NCBI GenBank assembly: GCA_002439165.1
Contig: DJTE01000028.1
Span: forward strand, 13,225 to 77,224
Direction of reading: 5' to 3'
Origin: Chryseobacterium indologenes
Lineage (GTDB): Bacteria > Bacteroidota > Bacteroidia > Flavobacteriales > Weeksellaceae
Length of the DNA stretch: 64,000 nucleotides
Position 1 is the stretch's first letter. Each line of letters opens with the position of its first letter. The notes below the pieces were generated by a model. The model did no database searches. It was not told the origin of the DNA and saw nothing but the letters and a program-made list of their open reading frames with translations. Shown piece after piece: positions 26,229 to 35,977 of the stretch. The position numbers and the translations under genes are program-made.

Positions 26229-26397
26229 TTATTAATGTGGGTAATGGTAGATAAAACCTGTTAGGTTTGCGTCTGCGGCTTTCCGGTCCCGGATCTTTCA
26301 ATTTATCCAGCCTGTTGTGGGAAATTATCTCAGCTAGGTTTATTATTGATGTGGGTAACGGTAGATAAAACCTGTTAGGTTTGCGTCTGCGGCTTTT
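26229..26397. repeat. Two direct copies of a 55-bp intergenic repeat
   Basis: The segments 26229-26283 and 26343-26397 are nearly identical (two differences seen) and offset by 114 bases. Both contain the small hairpin AAACCTGTTAGGTTT and the phrase gcgtctgcggctt. A related hairpin occurs at 50115-50147. The minus-strand frame through both copies (26134-26400) repeats SRRRKPNRFYLPLPT and is best seen as translated repeat, not a gene. The rest of the 470-bp gap shows no other feature. Confidence 0.75.
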
Positions 26398-26576
26398 CAA
26401 TCACCAAATCTTTTAATTTGGGTTTATAACAGATCAATAATTCTATAAAGAAATTGTATATGTTTAGCTTTAAGTATTTTAATGTATGATTTTACTTTTT
26501 TTTCTAATTATGTTAAAATATTTCACTTATTAAGGAAATTATGTTATTTTTATCCCGCTAAAACAAACTATTAACT

Positions 26577-28004
26577 ATGAAAAAAACATTTTTATTTTTC
26601 TTCATGGCATTCTTCATGTCATGGGGTAGTCTCAAAGCACAGGGGCTTGATTACATTTTCATGCTGGATAACGGAAGTTCCATTACCGCTGCTGAATACG
26701 CGAACATGAAGCGGGGAGCCATTAAGCTGATGGAAGAGCTTCTGGCCTGTAATAACAAAAACAGAGTGGCTGTTGTACAGTATGGAACAGGAAAATATGG
26801 CGATACCAGCGGGAACTACAAGCCCATGATTTATATCGAATCCGATTTTACCAGCGACCAGTTTATTGCCCAGAACTTCGAGAGACGTCTGGATTTTGGA
26901 GATCTTTTTCATGAATCTTTGGGAATGATTGGTGATGCGCTTGACGGAAATCCAAATGCCGGTATTATAAGTCCTCAGACAGTTTTAGGAGTGGCGCAGG
27001 ATCTTAGAGTGGTTGTATTTACAGATGCAATGAGGAATCTGGGTAGCCCTCTTACAGGTTCTTATCTTGTAAACTCCAGCAGCCCGGCTTATGGGACTCA
27101 GGCAGCATTTGTGAATGAGCTGAAGTTCAAATATAGCAGAGGAGCAAGATTTACCATGATCCATACCAATACAGTGATGTCAGCTATGAGGGCTGCAGCT
27201 GCCATTGCTTCACATGGAGCGGGATCATATTCCGGAGCGGTAGAGCCGGTTCAGGGTGATCCTAATATTACCTCAACTCCAAGATTATATTTTAACAGAC
27301 CTGGTGGATTTGCCGTTTTATCCGGTGAAATGAGCTATTGGAGAGATCTGGCACAGAATATATGCGAAACCAATGGTATGGGAACCGTAGACTTCAGATA
27401 CGAGCCGGGAGAATGTATAGGATATACACAAGGCGTTGGCGGATATCATCATCTTCCGGCCGGGGCCACCTTATTGAATCTTAAGCTGGAACTGGTAGGC
27501 TTGCAGAACGGAACGGTTTTCCCTATTCCGTATAACCCTTCATTCGGACCCGGTAACTTTTTTGTCTATTATCCACAGGCCTCAGACTTTGCTGCTGCTA
27601 TCAATGGCGGAGCAACAGGACCGCAGAAGTTCAAATTGACCATGGAATACTCTTATAACGGTCAGACTGAAGTAGCATATGCCTGGAATAATTATCCGTT
27701 TTTTGACTATGACATTAATATGGAATGCCCGGTATTAAAAGCTGCAAAACCATCAGCAGAAGAGAAACTGTTCAAGCTTACTCCTAACCCTACCAACGGA
27801 TTATTTAAAGTGATCCTGAATAAAGAAGGTAAAGGTGCAAAACTTGAAATCAGAGACCTGAGCGGAAATATGGTTTATAATAAAATTCTACGTGGTGAAA
27901 AGGAAATAAATGTAGATTTGAGTTCCCGAAAAGAAGGCGTTTATATTGTAAATATGACAACAGAGAAAAATGAAATTTACTCAGAAAAAATTATAAAAAA
28001 GTAA
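26577..28004 (+). CDS. VWA-like secreted protein with T9SS type A sorting tail
   Basis: The 475-residue protein has a signal peptide (1 to about 22, SLKAQ). A von Willebrand factor A-like fold follows: the first strand DYIFMLDNGSS gives a variant metal site (DxGxS in place of DxSxS, D31), and later strands include RVAVVQYG and LRVVVFTDA. A middle beta-rich region and a T9SS type A tail (LTPNPTNGLFKVILN, GVYIVNM, ending IIKK) complete it. VWA domains usually mediate metal-dependent protein binding, so surface adhesion is a reasonable guess. The ligand is unknown. Confidence 0.82.
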   Translation: MKKTFLFFFMAFFMSWGSLKAQGLDYIFMLDNGSSITAAEYANMKRGAIKLMEELLACNNKNRVAVVQYGTGKYGDTSGNYKPMIYIESDFTSDQFIAQNFERRLDFGDLFHESLGMIGDALDGNPNAGIISPQTVLGVAQDLRVVVFTDAMRNLGSPLTGSYLVNSSSPAYGTQAAFVNELKFKYSRGARFTMIHTNTVMSAMRAAAAIASHGAGSYSGAVEPVQGDPNITSTPRLYFNRPGGFAVLSGEMSYWRDLAQNICETNGMGTVDFRYEPGECIGYTQGVGGYHHLPAGATLLNLKLELVGLQNGTVFPIPYNPSFGPGNFFVYYPQASDFAAAINGGATGPQKFKLTMEYSYNGQTEVAYAWNNYPFFDYDINMECPVLKAAKPSAEEKLFKLTPNPTNGLFKVILNKEGKGAKLEIRDLSGNMVYNKILRGEKEINVDLSSRKEGVYIVNMTTEKNEIYSEKIIKK

Positions 28005-28024
28005 TAAATCAACATCAATAACTG

Positions 28025-28051
28025 AGCTGCCCGAAGAAGGCAGCTTTTTTT
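28025..28051 (+). terminator. Terminator after the VWA-like gene
   Basis: Arms agctgcc and ggcagct form a 7-bp stem with loop cgaagaa, followed by seven T. Confidence 0.85.
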
Positions 28052-28175
28052 ATAACAGGTCTGATAGAACAGGATTAGTAAATCAATAAAAAATCATTTA
28101 TTATTTTTATGCTATTGGGTAAGAGTTATTATTGAAAATATTTTATAAAAATAAATATTGATTGTGAATTATTTG

Positions 28176-28183
28176 TAAATTTG
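28176..28183 (+). promoter_or_regulatory. Candidate -7 element (TAAATTTG) of the M36 peptidase gene
   Basis: TAAATTTG fits TAnnTTTG and ends 17 bases before the ATG. The nearest TTG (28158-28160) is 15 bases upstream, shorter than usual. Confidence 0.5.
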
Positions 28184-28200
28184 CTGCTTTATTAGTAAAA

Positions 28201-30798
28201 ATGAAAAAAATAACTCTACCACTACTATTTGCTGTATTTACAGCATTTCCTTTAACTTTATTTTCGCAGGATAACAATAGCCTGATTAAAGATTATATTT
28301 CTCAAAACACAATCAGAGAATATAAAAAATCAGACCTAACCAATTTTGTTATTGATAATATTGACCGTTCAAAATCCATGAATGGAGATGTTGTCAAGTT
28401 TAAGCAGATCTACAACGGCCTTCCGGTATATGGTACTGCAGGAACAGCATTGGTAAGAGATCAGAAAATTATTTATTACACAGATAACTTTATCAAAGAT
28501 TATAAAGTATCTTCCCCGGCTGATGCCGGGATTACAAAAGAGCAGGCCCTGAAGAAAATTGCCGGAGATCTGGGAAGTGAAGAAATTTCCAGTCTGCCTG
28601 TTATGGCTTTTTTCGAAAAAGGACCGGATAAAATGACTGCTGCCAAACAGCGTTTGGTTTATACCGTCGATAATAAAGATCTGAAGCTGGCTTACGAATA
28701 TTTATTACATGAGCCGGGTACATCCAATCACTGGGATATTCTGGTAGATGCTCATGATGGCAAAATTTTGAGTAAAACCAATCTTACGGTTTCATGTAAT
28801 TTCGGTGAAGGAGCTTACGCTCATGAAGAGCATATGGCTGCGGCAGCATTACCACAATACGAAGGAACTTATCATATCAACCGTACCAATTTTGTTACGT
28901 TGTCTCCCGATAACGCTACATACAATGTATTCCCTTTACCGGTAGAAGCACCGACTTTCGGGTCCAGAGCTTTGGTAAGTAACCCGTGGATTCTGGCTTC
29001 TTCACCGGAAGGATGGCATTCCAACGGAACCACTCATTATACCGTTACAAGAGGAAATAACGTATATGCTTACGATGATAAAGATGCCAGAGAAATTACA
29101 TTTGGTGTTTCCCCGGATGGAGGAGCTTCCAGGACTTTTGATTTCCCGTATAATCCTAATGCATTAACGTATACCAATTTATCTGCGGCTACAACCAACC
29201 TGTTCTATATAAGCAACATGGTGCATGATATCTTCTATAAATTCGGGTTTACAGAATCGGCAAAAAACTTCCAGAGTAATAACTTCGGAAAAGGAGGGCT
29301 GGATGATGATGAAGTTTTTGCACAGTCTCAGGACGGAGGCGGCTTCAATAATGCCAATTTTGCCCCATATCCGGATAGTTATAATCCCGTTATGCAGATG
29401 TATCTGTGGCTGGCATCAAACCGTAAACTTTTTTACAGTGCACCGTCTGATGCTGTTTCCCGTAATGTAAATGCAGGAATTGCACAGTTTGGCGCTCCTG
29501 TCAATGATGTAGGCGTAGCCGGAGATGTAAAACTGGCCAGTGTAATTGATGGCTGTACTGCTTTACCTGCTGGTGAAATGGCTGGAAAAATCGGTTTAAT
29601 TGAGAGAGGAGGAACTTGCAGCTTTCCGGCGAAAGTGAAAAATGCCCAGAATGCCGGAGCAATAGGAGTTGTTATTTATAACAATGCAGCCAGTGGTTCC
29701 ACGCTTGGAAATATGGGGGGTACAGATAATACCATCACTATTCCTTCAATTTTGATTACCAATGCTGAAGGAGAATACATTAAAACAAAACTGGCGGCAA
29801 GTATCCCTGTAAGTATTACAGTAAGGGCCGATACAAAATATGACGGCAGCTTTGATAATGGAATTGTAACCCATGAATATGGTCACGGGATCTCCAACAG
29901 ACTTACAGGAACAGGATTCAACTGCCTGAATTCCAATGATGACAAAGAACAGATGGGCGAAGGTTGGTCAGACTTCTTTGCACTGATGCTTACGAACAGA
30001 CCGGGCGATAATGCTTCCGTAGCAAGAGGAATGGGAACTTATCCTATCGGGCAGTCCATTACAGGAGGAGGAATCAGACCTTTAAAGTATTCACCTGATT
30101 TTGGAATAAACTATGCTACATACGGACATACAAACGGAATGGAATATAACAATGGATCTGCAATGGTTCCTGATGTACACTCTATTGGTTTTATTTGGGC
30201 TACCATGCTTTGGGATCTTCACTGGAAATATGTTGAAAAATACGGATATTCTTCAGATGTAACTTCCAATACACCTAACGGAAGCACCAAAGTATTACAG
30301 CTGATTACCGACGCACTTAAACTTCAGCCTTGTAATCCTTCCTTTATCGAAGGAAGAAATGCTATTCTGGAGGCAGATATGGCAACTACCGGTGGACTGG
30401 ATAAATGTGTGATCTGGAGGGTTTTTGCAAAAAGAGGACTGGGAATCAACGCTTCAGCAGGACTTAAAACCGATATCAACGATCAGGTGGAAAGCTTTGA
30501 TCTTCCTACAGGATGTTCCGCTCTTTCTACGGAAGAGATAAAAGCTGCTAAAAATAAGATTTCCATCTATCCGAACCCGGCTAAAGATGAATTCTATATC
30601 ACCTTTCCGGACAGTATGCTTGGAAAAGTAAGCATTGAGATCTATGATATGTCCGGTAAACTGATTTCTTCGGAAGATAAAGTTTCTCCGGATGCTAAAA
30701 AAGCGATTTCAACCCACAAAATGGTTAACGGAACTTACATGGTAAATGTAAAAGGTCTTGGCTTTGAATCATCATCCAAAGTGATTGTGAAGAAATAA
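28201..30798 (+). CDS. M36 fungalysin-family metallopeptidase with PA insert and T9SS type A tail
   Basis: The 865-residue protein has a signal peptide (about 1-22), an FTP propeptide (to about 190), and an M36 catalytic domain with zinc motif HEYGH (558-562) and third ligand E587 in GEGWSDF. A protease-associated (PA) domain (about 425-545, GKIGLIERGGTCSF) sits inside the catalytic region just before the zinc motif. The C-terminus is a type A sorting tail (ISIYPNPAKDEFYI, ending VIVKK). It is expected to be a secreted broad-specificity endopeptidase released or surface-bound by T9SS. All catalytic residues are intact. Confidence 0.95.
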   Translation: MKKITLPLLFAVFTAFPLTLFSQDNNSLIKDYISQNTIREYKKSDLTNFVIDNIDRSKSMNGDVVKFKQIYNGLPVYGTAGTALVRDQKIIYYTDNFIKDYKVSSPADAGITKEQALKKIAGDLGSEEISSLPVMAFFEKGPDKMTAAKQRLVYTVDNKDLKLAYEYLLHEPGTSNHWDILVDAHDGKILSKTNLTVSCNFGEGAYAHEEHMAAAALPQYEGTYHINRTNFVTLSPDNATYNVFPLPVEAPTFGSRALVSNPWILASSPEGWHSNGTTHYTVTRGNNVYAYDDKDAREITFGVSPDGGASRTFDFPYNPNALTYTNLSAATTNLFYISNMVHDIFYKFGFTESAKNFQSNNFGKGGLDDDEVFAQSQDGGGFNNANFAPYPDSYNPVMQMYLWLASNRKLFYSAPSDAVSRNVNAGIAQFGAPVNDVGVAGDVKLASVIDGCTALPAGEMAGKIGLIERGGTCSFPAKVKNAQNAGAIGVVIYNNAASGSTLGNMGGTDNTITIPSILITNAEGEYIKTKLAASIPVSITVRADTKYDGSFDNGIVTHEYGHGISNRLTGTGFNCLNSNDDKEQMGEGWSDFFALMLTNRPGDNASVARGMGTYPIGQSITGGGIRPLKYSPDFGINYATYGHTNGMEYNNGSAMVPDVHSIGFIWATMLWDLHWKYVEKYGYSSDVTSNTPNGSTKVLQLITDALKLQPCNPSFIEGRNAILEADMATTGGLDKCVIWRVFAKRGLGINASAGLKTDINDQVESFDLPTGCSALSTEEIKAAKNKISIYPNPAKDEFYITFPDSMLGKVSIEIYDMSGKLISSEDKVSPDAKKAISTHKMVNGTYMVNVKGLGFESSSKVIVKK

Positions 30799-30816
30799 TC
30801 ATACTTTTAATATTAT

Positions 30817-30855
30817 AAAAATCGCCGCAGGAAAAGACCTGTGGCGATTTTATTT
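30817..30855 (+). terminator. Terminator after the M36 peptidase gene
   Basis: Arms aaaatcgccgcagg and cctgtggcgatttt form a 14-bp stem with one G-T pair and an A-rich loop; T-rich sequence follows. Confidence 0.85.
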
Positions 30856-30898
30856 ATCTATCATGCATACATCACCGGGTATTTTAATTATTATGTCG

Positions 30899-30906
30899 TA
30901 AATTTG
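30899..30906 (+). promoter_or_regulatory. Candidate -7 element (TAAATTTG) of the EamA gene
   Basis: TAAATTTG matches TAnnTTTG and ends 21 bases before the ATG at 30928. Its location rules out a longer reading frame beginning inside the preceding terminator. Confidence 0.5.
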
Positions 30907-30927
30907 CAGGCTGTTTTAAAAAAAATT

Positions 30928-31908
30928 ATGAAGAAGAAAAATATACTGAAAGGAGTTTTATTTGTCGGGATCGGAGCTAGTATATACGGTATGTTGGCTA
31001 CATTTGTAAAGATGGCCTATAAAGATGGTTTTACCACTTCTGAAGTCACTACATCCCAGTTTTTATTAGGATTAACCGGGCTTCTGGTCCTGAATTTTAT
31101 CCAGACCATTACCTCTAAACAAAAGCTTTCATCTCCAAGCGGCAAAGAGGTCCGGATGCTGATGCTGGCGGGAACTTCTCTGGGATGTACCAGCCTGTTT
31201 TACTATATTGCCGTTCAGTACATAGATGTTTCTATTGCCATTGTATTACTCATGCAGTCCGTGTGGTTCAGTGTAGTAGTGGAAAGCTTTATCTCCAAAA
31301 AATTACCGAACGCCAGAAAAGTAATTTCAGTGATTATTGTACTGGCAGGAACCATCTTGGCTACCAATCTGATGAATATGGATATAGAACTGGACTGGCA
31401 CGGGATATTCTGGGGATTAATGGCAGCAGCCTCCTATACCCTGACGATGTTTACATCCAATACTCTGGCTACCCATCTTCCGGTGTTCAGGAAAAGTATT
31501 ATCATGCTTTGCGGTGGTGCAGTTGTGGTATTTGCGTTCCTGTTTTTTGCACAGATCGGGCCGATGTATTCAGACAGTCTGAGATCATTCTATCTGAACT
31601 TTACAGAAAATACGGAGCATATCCACTCTTTCAACTATTCCATATTCTGGACGTACGGTTTTGTACTGGCATTGTTCGGAACCATTATTCCACCGGTTCT
31701 GTTCAACATAGGTTTTCCGAATGCCGGACTCGGATTGGGAAGTATCGTTTCTTCACTGGAGCTTCCGGTTTCTGTAACGATGGCTTTCGTTTTACTGGAT
31801 GAGAAAGTAATACTTATACAGTGGGTGGGAATTGCACTGATCCTGTTTGCTATCGTACTGATGAATCTGCCTTCAAAAGAAGAATACCAAGCCGTGGAGT
31901 TATCTTAA
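30928..31908 (+). CDS. EamA/DMT-family transporter
   Basis: The 326-residue protein consists of ten predicted membrane helices in two EamA repeats, each starting with a region like FVGIGASIYGMLATF and ending with a short helix pair such as IVLLMQSVWFSVVVESF. DMT transporters usually export or import small metabolites such as amino acids, but specificity cannot be read from the sequence. The start at 30928 (MKKKNILKG) was chosen because the longer frame begins within a terminator hairpin. Confidence 0.88.
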   Translation: MKKKNILKGVLFVGIGASIYGMLATFVKMAYKDGFTTSEVTTSQFLLGLTGLLVLNFIQTITSKQKLSSPSGKEVRMLMLAGTSLGCTSLFYYIAVQYIDVSIAIVLLMQSVWFSVVVESFISKKLPNARKVISVIIVLAGTILATNLMNMDIELDWHGIFWGLMAAASYTLTMFTSNTLATHLPVFRKSIIMLCGGAVVVFAFLFFAQIGPMYSDSLRSFYLNFTENTEHIHSFNYSIFWTYGFVLALFGTIIPPVLFNIGFPNAGLGLGSIVSSLELPVSVTMAFVLLDEKVILIQWVGIALILFAIVLMNLPSKEEYQAVELS

Positions 31909-31962
31909 ACAAACAATAAGCCTGCCCGGGCAGAGCTTAATTAAATTAAAAATATCAGTAAT

Positions 31963-31990
31963 AAACCGTTCTTTTGGAGCGGTTTTTTTA
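31963..31990 (+). terminator. Terminator after the EamA gene
   Basis: Arms aaaccgttc and gagcggttt (with G-T pairs) around tttt are followed by T. It lies 54 bases after the stop. Confidence 0.75.
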
Positions 31991-32016
31991 ATTTTATATC
32001 TCTAAAATAAATCGGA

Positions 32017-33012
32017 ATGAAAAATTTCAGAAATGCAGTTATGATAATAATGCTGTCAGCAGTTCCCGGTCTCATGTTTTCACAGGTAAAACCTTTGGAT
32101 GCTGAATTGTCCGGATATGAATATCCTTACAAAGTTCATTATCTCGATCTGAAATCCCAGAATAACGACCTGAAAATGGCGTACATGGATGTGCAGCCTC
32201 AAAAACCGAACGGAAAAACCGTCATGCTTCTTCATGGCAAGAATTTTAACGGAGCCTATTGGGAAAGGACAGCTAAAGATCTTTCAGATAAAGGATTCAG
32301 GGTGATTATTCCCGATCAGATAGGATTCGGAAAATCCTCGAAACCTCAGAATTACCAGTTTTCTTTTTCGCAGCTTGCTGAAAATACAAAAGCTGTTCTG
32401 GATCAGCTTAAGATTGACAGAACAATTGTTTTGGGACATTCTATGGGAGGAATGGTTGCCACAAGATTTGCGCTGCTTTACCCTGAAAGGGTTCAGAAAC
32501 TTATTCTGGAAAATCCTATCGGACTTGAAGATTATAAGACTTTCGCTTCTTACCAGACGATCGACCAGGCATATCAGTCAGAATTAAAAAATACAGCGGA
32601 AACCTATAAAAATTATCAGCTGAAATTTTATTACGACAATAAATGGAAAGACGAGTATCAGCCCTGGCTGGATCTCATTGCCGGATGGACCCTGCATAAA
32701 GATTACCCGAAAGTAGCCTGGGATGCCGCTCTTACAACTGATATGATCTATAATCAGCCTGTTTGCTATGAATTCAAAAATATTAAAGCTCCCACATTGC
32801 TCATTATCGGGACCCGCGACAGGACAGCGATAGGGAAAGACAGGGCTCCCAAAGAACTTCAGCCGAAAATGGGGCAGTATCAGGAACTTGGAAAAAAAAC
32901 ACAGCGTGAAATCCCTGGCTCAAAACTGGTAGAGCTCGAGAATGTAGGCCATCTTCCCCATATTGAAGTTTATCCTGAGTTTTTCAGTGCTCTGTATGAT
33001 TTCATCAGATAA
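32017..33012 (+). CDS. Secreted alpha/beta hydrolase
   Basis: The 331-residue protein has a signal peptide (about 1-22, LMFSQ) and an alpha/beta-hydrolase domain. Oxyanion-region motif LLHGKNFNG, nucleophile elbow GHSMGG (S142), acid in GTRDRT (D268) and histidine in GHLPH (H312) are all present. A cap region (about 185-245) is rich in aromatic residues. Similar proteins are annotated as generic hydrolases or proline iminopeptidase-like enzymes. The substrate is unknown. It is preceded by a terminator, so it is likely monocistronic. Confidence 0.88.
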   Translation: MKNFRNAVMIIMLSAVPGLMFSQVKPLDAELSGYEYPYKVHYLDLKSQNNDLKMAYMDVQPQKPNGKTVMLLHGKNFNGAYWERTAKDLSDKGFRVIIPDQIGFGKSSKPQNYQFSFSQLAENTKAVLDQLKIDRTIVLGHSMGGMVATRFALLYPERVQKLILENPIGLEDYKTFASYQTIDQAYQSELKNTAETYKNYQLKFYYDNKWKDEYQPWLDLIAGWTLHKDYPKVAWDAALTTDMIYNQPVCYEFKNIKAPTLLIIGTRDRTAIGKDRAPKELQPKMGQYQELGKKTQREIPGSKLVELENVGHLPHIEVYPEFFSALYDFIR

Positions 33013-33038
33013 TTCTGAATCTGACGAAATAAATAAGC

Positions 33039-33082
33039 CTGAAATATAGGAATGGTCAAAATGATCATTCCCATATTTTCAG
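33039..33082. repeat. Long imperfect inverted repeat
   Basis: The arms 33039-33058 and 33062-33082 are complementary over about 20 bases with one bulge and a few mismatches or G-T pairs, around a loop of three A. There is no T-run, so it is either a weak terminator of the hydrolase transcript or a structured intergenic element. Confidence 0.6.
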
Positions 33083-33137
33083 TTCTTATAACCCTTTTTA
33101 AACGGATAATTTCTGAACCGGCATTTTCTCTTTTGTT

Positions 33138-33386
33138 CAAACTTTTTTTGAAGGACATTAAAAGTATAAAATCCCCCTTGTGATAAACTTAGCCGCCAAC
33201 TGAAGGTTCAACGTAGTCAAAAGAACAAAAGTTATTTGTAAAGAGGTTAGGATAAAGGTTCCCGAAAGAATAAAAATCAAAGACTTTATGTAAACTTCTA
33301 TGTGTAAAGCATTTAAACTTAAAAAAATCGCTAAAGTATTTAAAATAAAACTTTTGTGCCTTCGTGGTTTAATAAAAAAGCTTAAT
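33138..33386. repeat. Dispersed intergenic repeat, copy 1
   Basis: This stretch aligns by eye along its length with 51182-51438 (shared words include attaaaagtataaaat, ttcaacgtagtcaaaa, gataaaggtt, taaaataaaacttttgtg). Its second half also resembles 63796-63876 (aacttctatgtgt, tcgctaaagt). It has no open frame of note and no terminal inverted repeats that I can see, so it does not look like an insertion sequence. Confidence 0.65.
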
Positions 33387-33412
33387 GTTTCGAATAAAAT
33401 TAGTCTTTTATT

Positions 33413-34555
33413 TCATAACTTCTTTTTTCCACGAAATACGTAAAGCGATACCATCCCAATCCCGGAAAAAAGAATACAGGAAATTCCCAGATTTTGGATA
33501 AATCCGATCACGATCAGCCCGCATCCGATAAGAATATAATAGATAAGACCCAGTAAGGCTCCTGCGCTGCCGGCTTCATTCTTATACCTGATGAGTACAG
33601 TGCTCAGAATATTGGGAATAGCTATACTGAATGCCATCACAATAAAACAGTAAGGAATCAGAAAAAACAGTTCCCGGCCTGAGATCCATACAAAAACTGA
33701 AGCGGTAAATGAGATCCATATACCTGTCTTTACCAGGGTTTCAGGCGCAGTGTTTCTTATCAGCAAATGCCTGTTCAGGTAAGCCCCTGCAAAAGTTCCG
33801 GCCGCCAGAATAAAACTGCTGTATCCGAAATCATAGGAGCTCAGACCGTTCTCTTTAAAAATAAACGGTGCCAGTGAATAATAGGAAAACAGCAGGACAT
33901 TGAAACTCATAATCAGCATACAGCTTCTGATAATTTCAGGATCACCCAGCATACGTTTCAGTAAACGGGCCAGTGTTTCCATGCTGATCTGCCTTTTTAC
34001 GTGAAGCGTTTCTGAAATATTGTTTTTTGAAAGAAACCAGAACAGGAAGGCTAATAAAAACAAAGTGATGAATACTCCCTGCTGTCCTGAAAGTGAAATC
34101 AGTACAGAACCGGAGATCATTCCGATAACAGGACTTACCGATAAACCGATCCCGATCCAGGAAAACACTTTACTGATCCTGTCCTTATCATAGAGATCCC
34201 TTAAAATGGTCTGAGCAATAATAGAACCTACGGAAATTCCGAAAGCAGAAACGATCCTTCCCGCGAGGAGAACAGTAAAATCGGGTGCTACAAGAGCGGT
34301 AAGCGCTCCGGTTCCGTAAATAACCAGTCCGTATTCAAGAGCTTTTTTCCGTCCGATGCGGTCGCTCTGAATCCCCCAGAAAGCTACCCCTGATGCGAAA
34401 GCTATAAAATACAGACTTATCGTTAACGTTGCCGATTCTTCCCGGACAGAAAAGTGTTCCTGTATCATCGGCAATACAGGACTGTAAATGGTTTCTGCAA
34501 ACTGAGGAAGCATGACTAAAAGCGTAAGCAGCCACAGTGGGTTGGTATTTTTCAT
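33413..34555 (-). CDS. MFS drug/metabolite exporter, Bcr/CflA type
   Basis: The 380-residue protein has twelve predicted membrane helices. The loop between helices 2 and 3 carries GIQSDRIGRKKAL, the major facilitator signature, and the segment YSPVLPMIQEHF near the N-terminus is typical of Bcr/CflA exporters. The ATG at 34555 was chosen over a TTG four codons upstream. It is divergent from an AraC-type regulator only 75 bases away, an arrangement that suggests the regulator controls it, as in E. coli nimR/nimT. The substrate is unknown. Confidence 0.88.
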   Translation of the reverse strand: MKNTNPLWLLTLLVMLPQFAETIYSPVLPMIQEHFSVREESATLTISLYFIAFASGVAFWGIQSDRIGRKKALEYGLVIYGTGALTALVAPDFTVLLAGRIVSAFGISVGSIIAQTILRDLYDKDRISKVFSWIGIGLSVSPVIGMISGSVLISLSGQQGVFITLFLLAFLFWFLSKNNISETLHVKRQISMETLARLLKRMLGDPEIIRSCMLIMSFNVLLFSYYSLAPFIFKENGLSSYDFGYSSFILAAGTFAGAYLNRHLLIRNTAPETLVKTGIWISFTASVFVWISGRELFFLIPYCFIVMAFSIAIPNILSTVLIRYKNEAGSAGALLGLIYYILIGCGLIVIGFIQNLGISCILFSGIGMVSLYVFRGKKKL

Positions 34556-34630
34556 TTTTTTCTGCAAAGTTTTGAAAAATTGAATGTATATTTATAATGA
34601 TATAAATACAAAAAACATCAAAAATAAGAC

Positions 34631-35413
34631 ATGGCCGTACTTCTGCAGAATGAAGCATTTGATGCCGACAGCATTCACGAAAAGGTGATTGGCATAGCAT
34701 CCGATATGGTAATGCACGACTCCGGTTTCCATTCCCATCAGACTAAAGCACAGCTTCTGTATGCACCTTCAGGCTGTATGACGGTGACAGCATCCAACAG
34801 ACAGCTCGTTTTGCCACCTTTCAGAATGCTCTGGATTCCTGCAAAAGAAGTTCACAGGGTAAATTTCCGGAATGTTGTGGCTTACAGATCTGTTTATTTT
34901 GATGAGGATTTTGCCGGAAAATATTTCAGTCCGGATCTTAAGGTGCTGCAGGTAAATCCTCTTTTAAAAGAGATGATCGAGAGGATCTGCTTCTGGCAGT
35001 GGACGGTCTTGGATCAGCATCAGGAAAATATTTTAAAAGTATTCTGGAATGAACTGAAAAACGCTCCTGAAGAAAAACTGGAACTGAAAATACCAATTGA
35101 CCGGCGCTTTAAGAAAGTAACGGAAGAATGGACGAAAAGAACTTCCATACCCCCTATGTTGAAAATGCTGGCAGAAGAGGTGGGAGCGGTAGAGAAAACA
35201 ATTAGCCGCATCTTTAAAAAAGAAACCGGATTATCTTATCAGGAATGGAGACAGCAGTGGCGTCTGCAGAGATCGATAGAGCTTCTGGTAGAAGGGAATC
35301 CAATAGGAGAGACTGCCCATTTATTAGAATTTTCATCAGACAGTGCATTCATTGAATTTTTCAAAAAACATACAGGATCCACACCATTGCAGTATCTGAT
35401 GAAAAATGAATAA
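34631..35413 (+). CDS. AraC family regulator, NimR-like
   Basis: The 260-residue protein has an N-terminal cupin-like domain (HSHQTKAQLLYAPSGCMTV, WIPAKEVH) and C-terminal AraC helix-turn-helix motifs (MLKMLAEEVGAVEKTISRIFKKETG and IGETAHLLEFSSDSAFIEFFKKHTG, then TPLQYL). The divergent MFS gene and domain layout match local repressors of exporters. The 75-base intergenic region probably holds its operator, but I could not identify a clear one. Confidence 0.9.
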   Translation: MAVLLQNEAFDADSIHEKVIGIASDMVMHDSGFHSHQTKAQLLYAPSGCMTVTASNRQLVLPPFRMLWIPAKEVHRVNFRNVVAYRSVYFDEDFAGKYFSPDLKVLQVNPLLKEMIERICFWQWTVLDQHQENILKVFWNELKNAPEEKLELKIPIDRRFKKVTEEWTKRTSIPPMLKMLAEEVGAVEKTISRIFKKETGLSYQEWRQQWRLQRSIELLVEGNPIGETAHLLEFSSDSAFIEFFKKHTGSTPLQYLMKNE

Positions 35414-35533
35414 TAAGTTTTGCCTGTTTTTCGACTGTATTTCTTGTCTTATGCAAAGACTTTTAAAAAATAATTTACATAAAATTGCTGTATTCAATGA
35501 AATGGTTTTATATATAACTAAAAAACAGGAATC

Positions 35534-35977
35534 ATGGATAATTACACTCATACCATTGAAATAAAAACGACAGCAGACAGTGTATATGATGCGTTGACGA
35601 ATAAAATTCCTCTTTGGTGGACAGAAATGTTTGAAGGTTCATCAGGAGAGGCGGGGGATGTATTTACGGTCAGATTCGGGGAGAATATTCACAAAACAAT
35701 GAAGGTGAAAGAATTGATTCCCGGTTCAAAAGTGATATGGTATGTTGAAGATTCGATGATTGCTCTTCCTGAGCTGAAGAATCAGACGGAATGGATAGGA
35801 ACAACCATCATCTGGGAAACAGAACAGGAGGGAAACAGGGCTTTGATAAAGGTTACCCATATGGGACTGCATCCGGCTGTTGAATGTTATGAAATATGCT
35901 CGGGGGGCTGGCAGCAATTCATCAGCAGTCTGAAATTATTCCTGGAAACCGGGAAAGGAAGTCCATATAGAAACTGA
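35534..35977 (+). CDS. SRPBCC (AHSA1-like) domain protein
   Basis: The 147-residue protein is a single START/SRPBCC fold: an N-terminal strand HTIEIKTTADSVYDALT, the tryptophan-rich IPLWWTEMFEG, paired strands in the middle, and a long C-terminal helix SGGWQQFISSLKLFLETG. Members of the AHSA1/CalC group bind hydrophobic small molecules. No catalytic role can be assigned. It lies 120 bases after the AraC gene. Confidence 0.87.
   Translation: MDNYTHTIEIKTTADSVYDALTNKIPLWWTEMFEGSSGEAGDVFTVRFGENIHKTMKVKELIPGSKVIWYVEDSMIALPELKNQTEWIGTTIIWETEQEGNRALIKVTHMGLHPAVECYEICSGGWQQFISSLKLFLETGKGSPYRN

Noticed and set aside
26134..26400. Minus-strand 88-residue frame with SRRRKPNRFYLPLPT repeats
   Set aside because: It reads through two copies of an intergenic repeat and repeats its own sequence; no domain or start signal supports a gene.
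33138..33386. Dispersed repeat as an insertion sequence
   Set aside because: No transposase, terminal inverted repeats or target duplication could be found; it behaves as a non-coding repeat.
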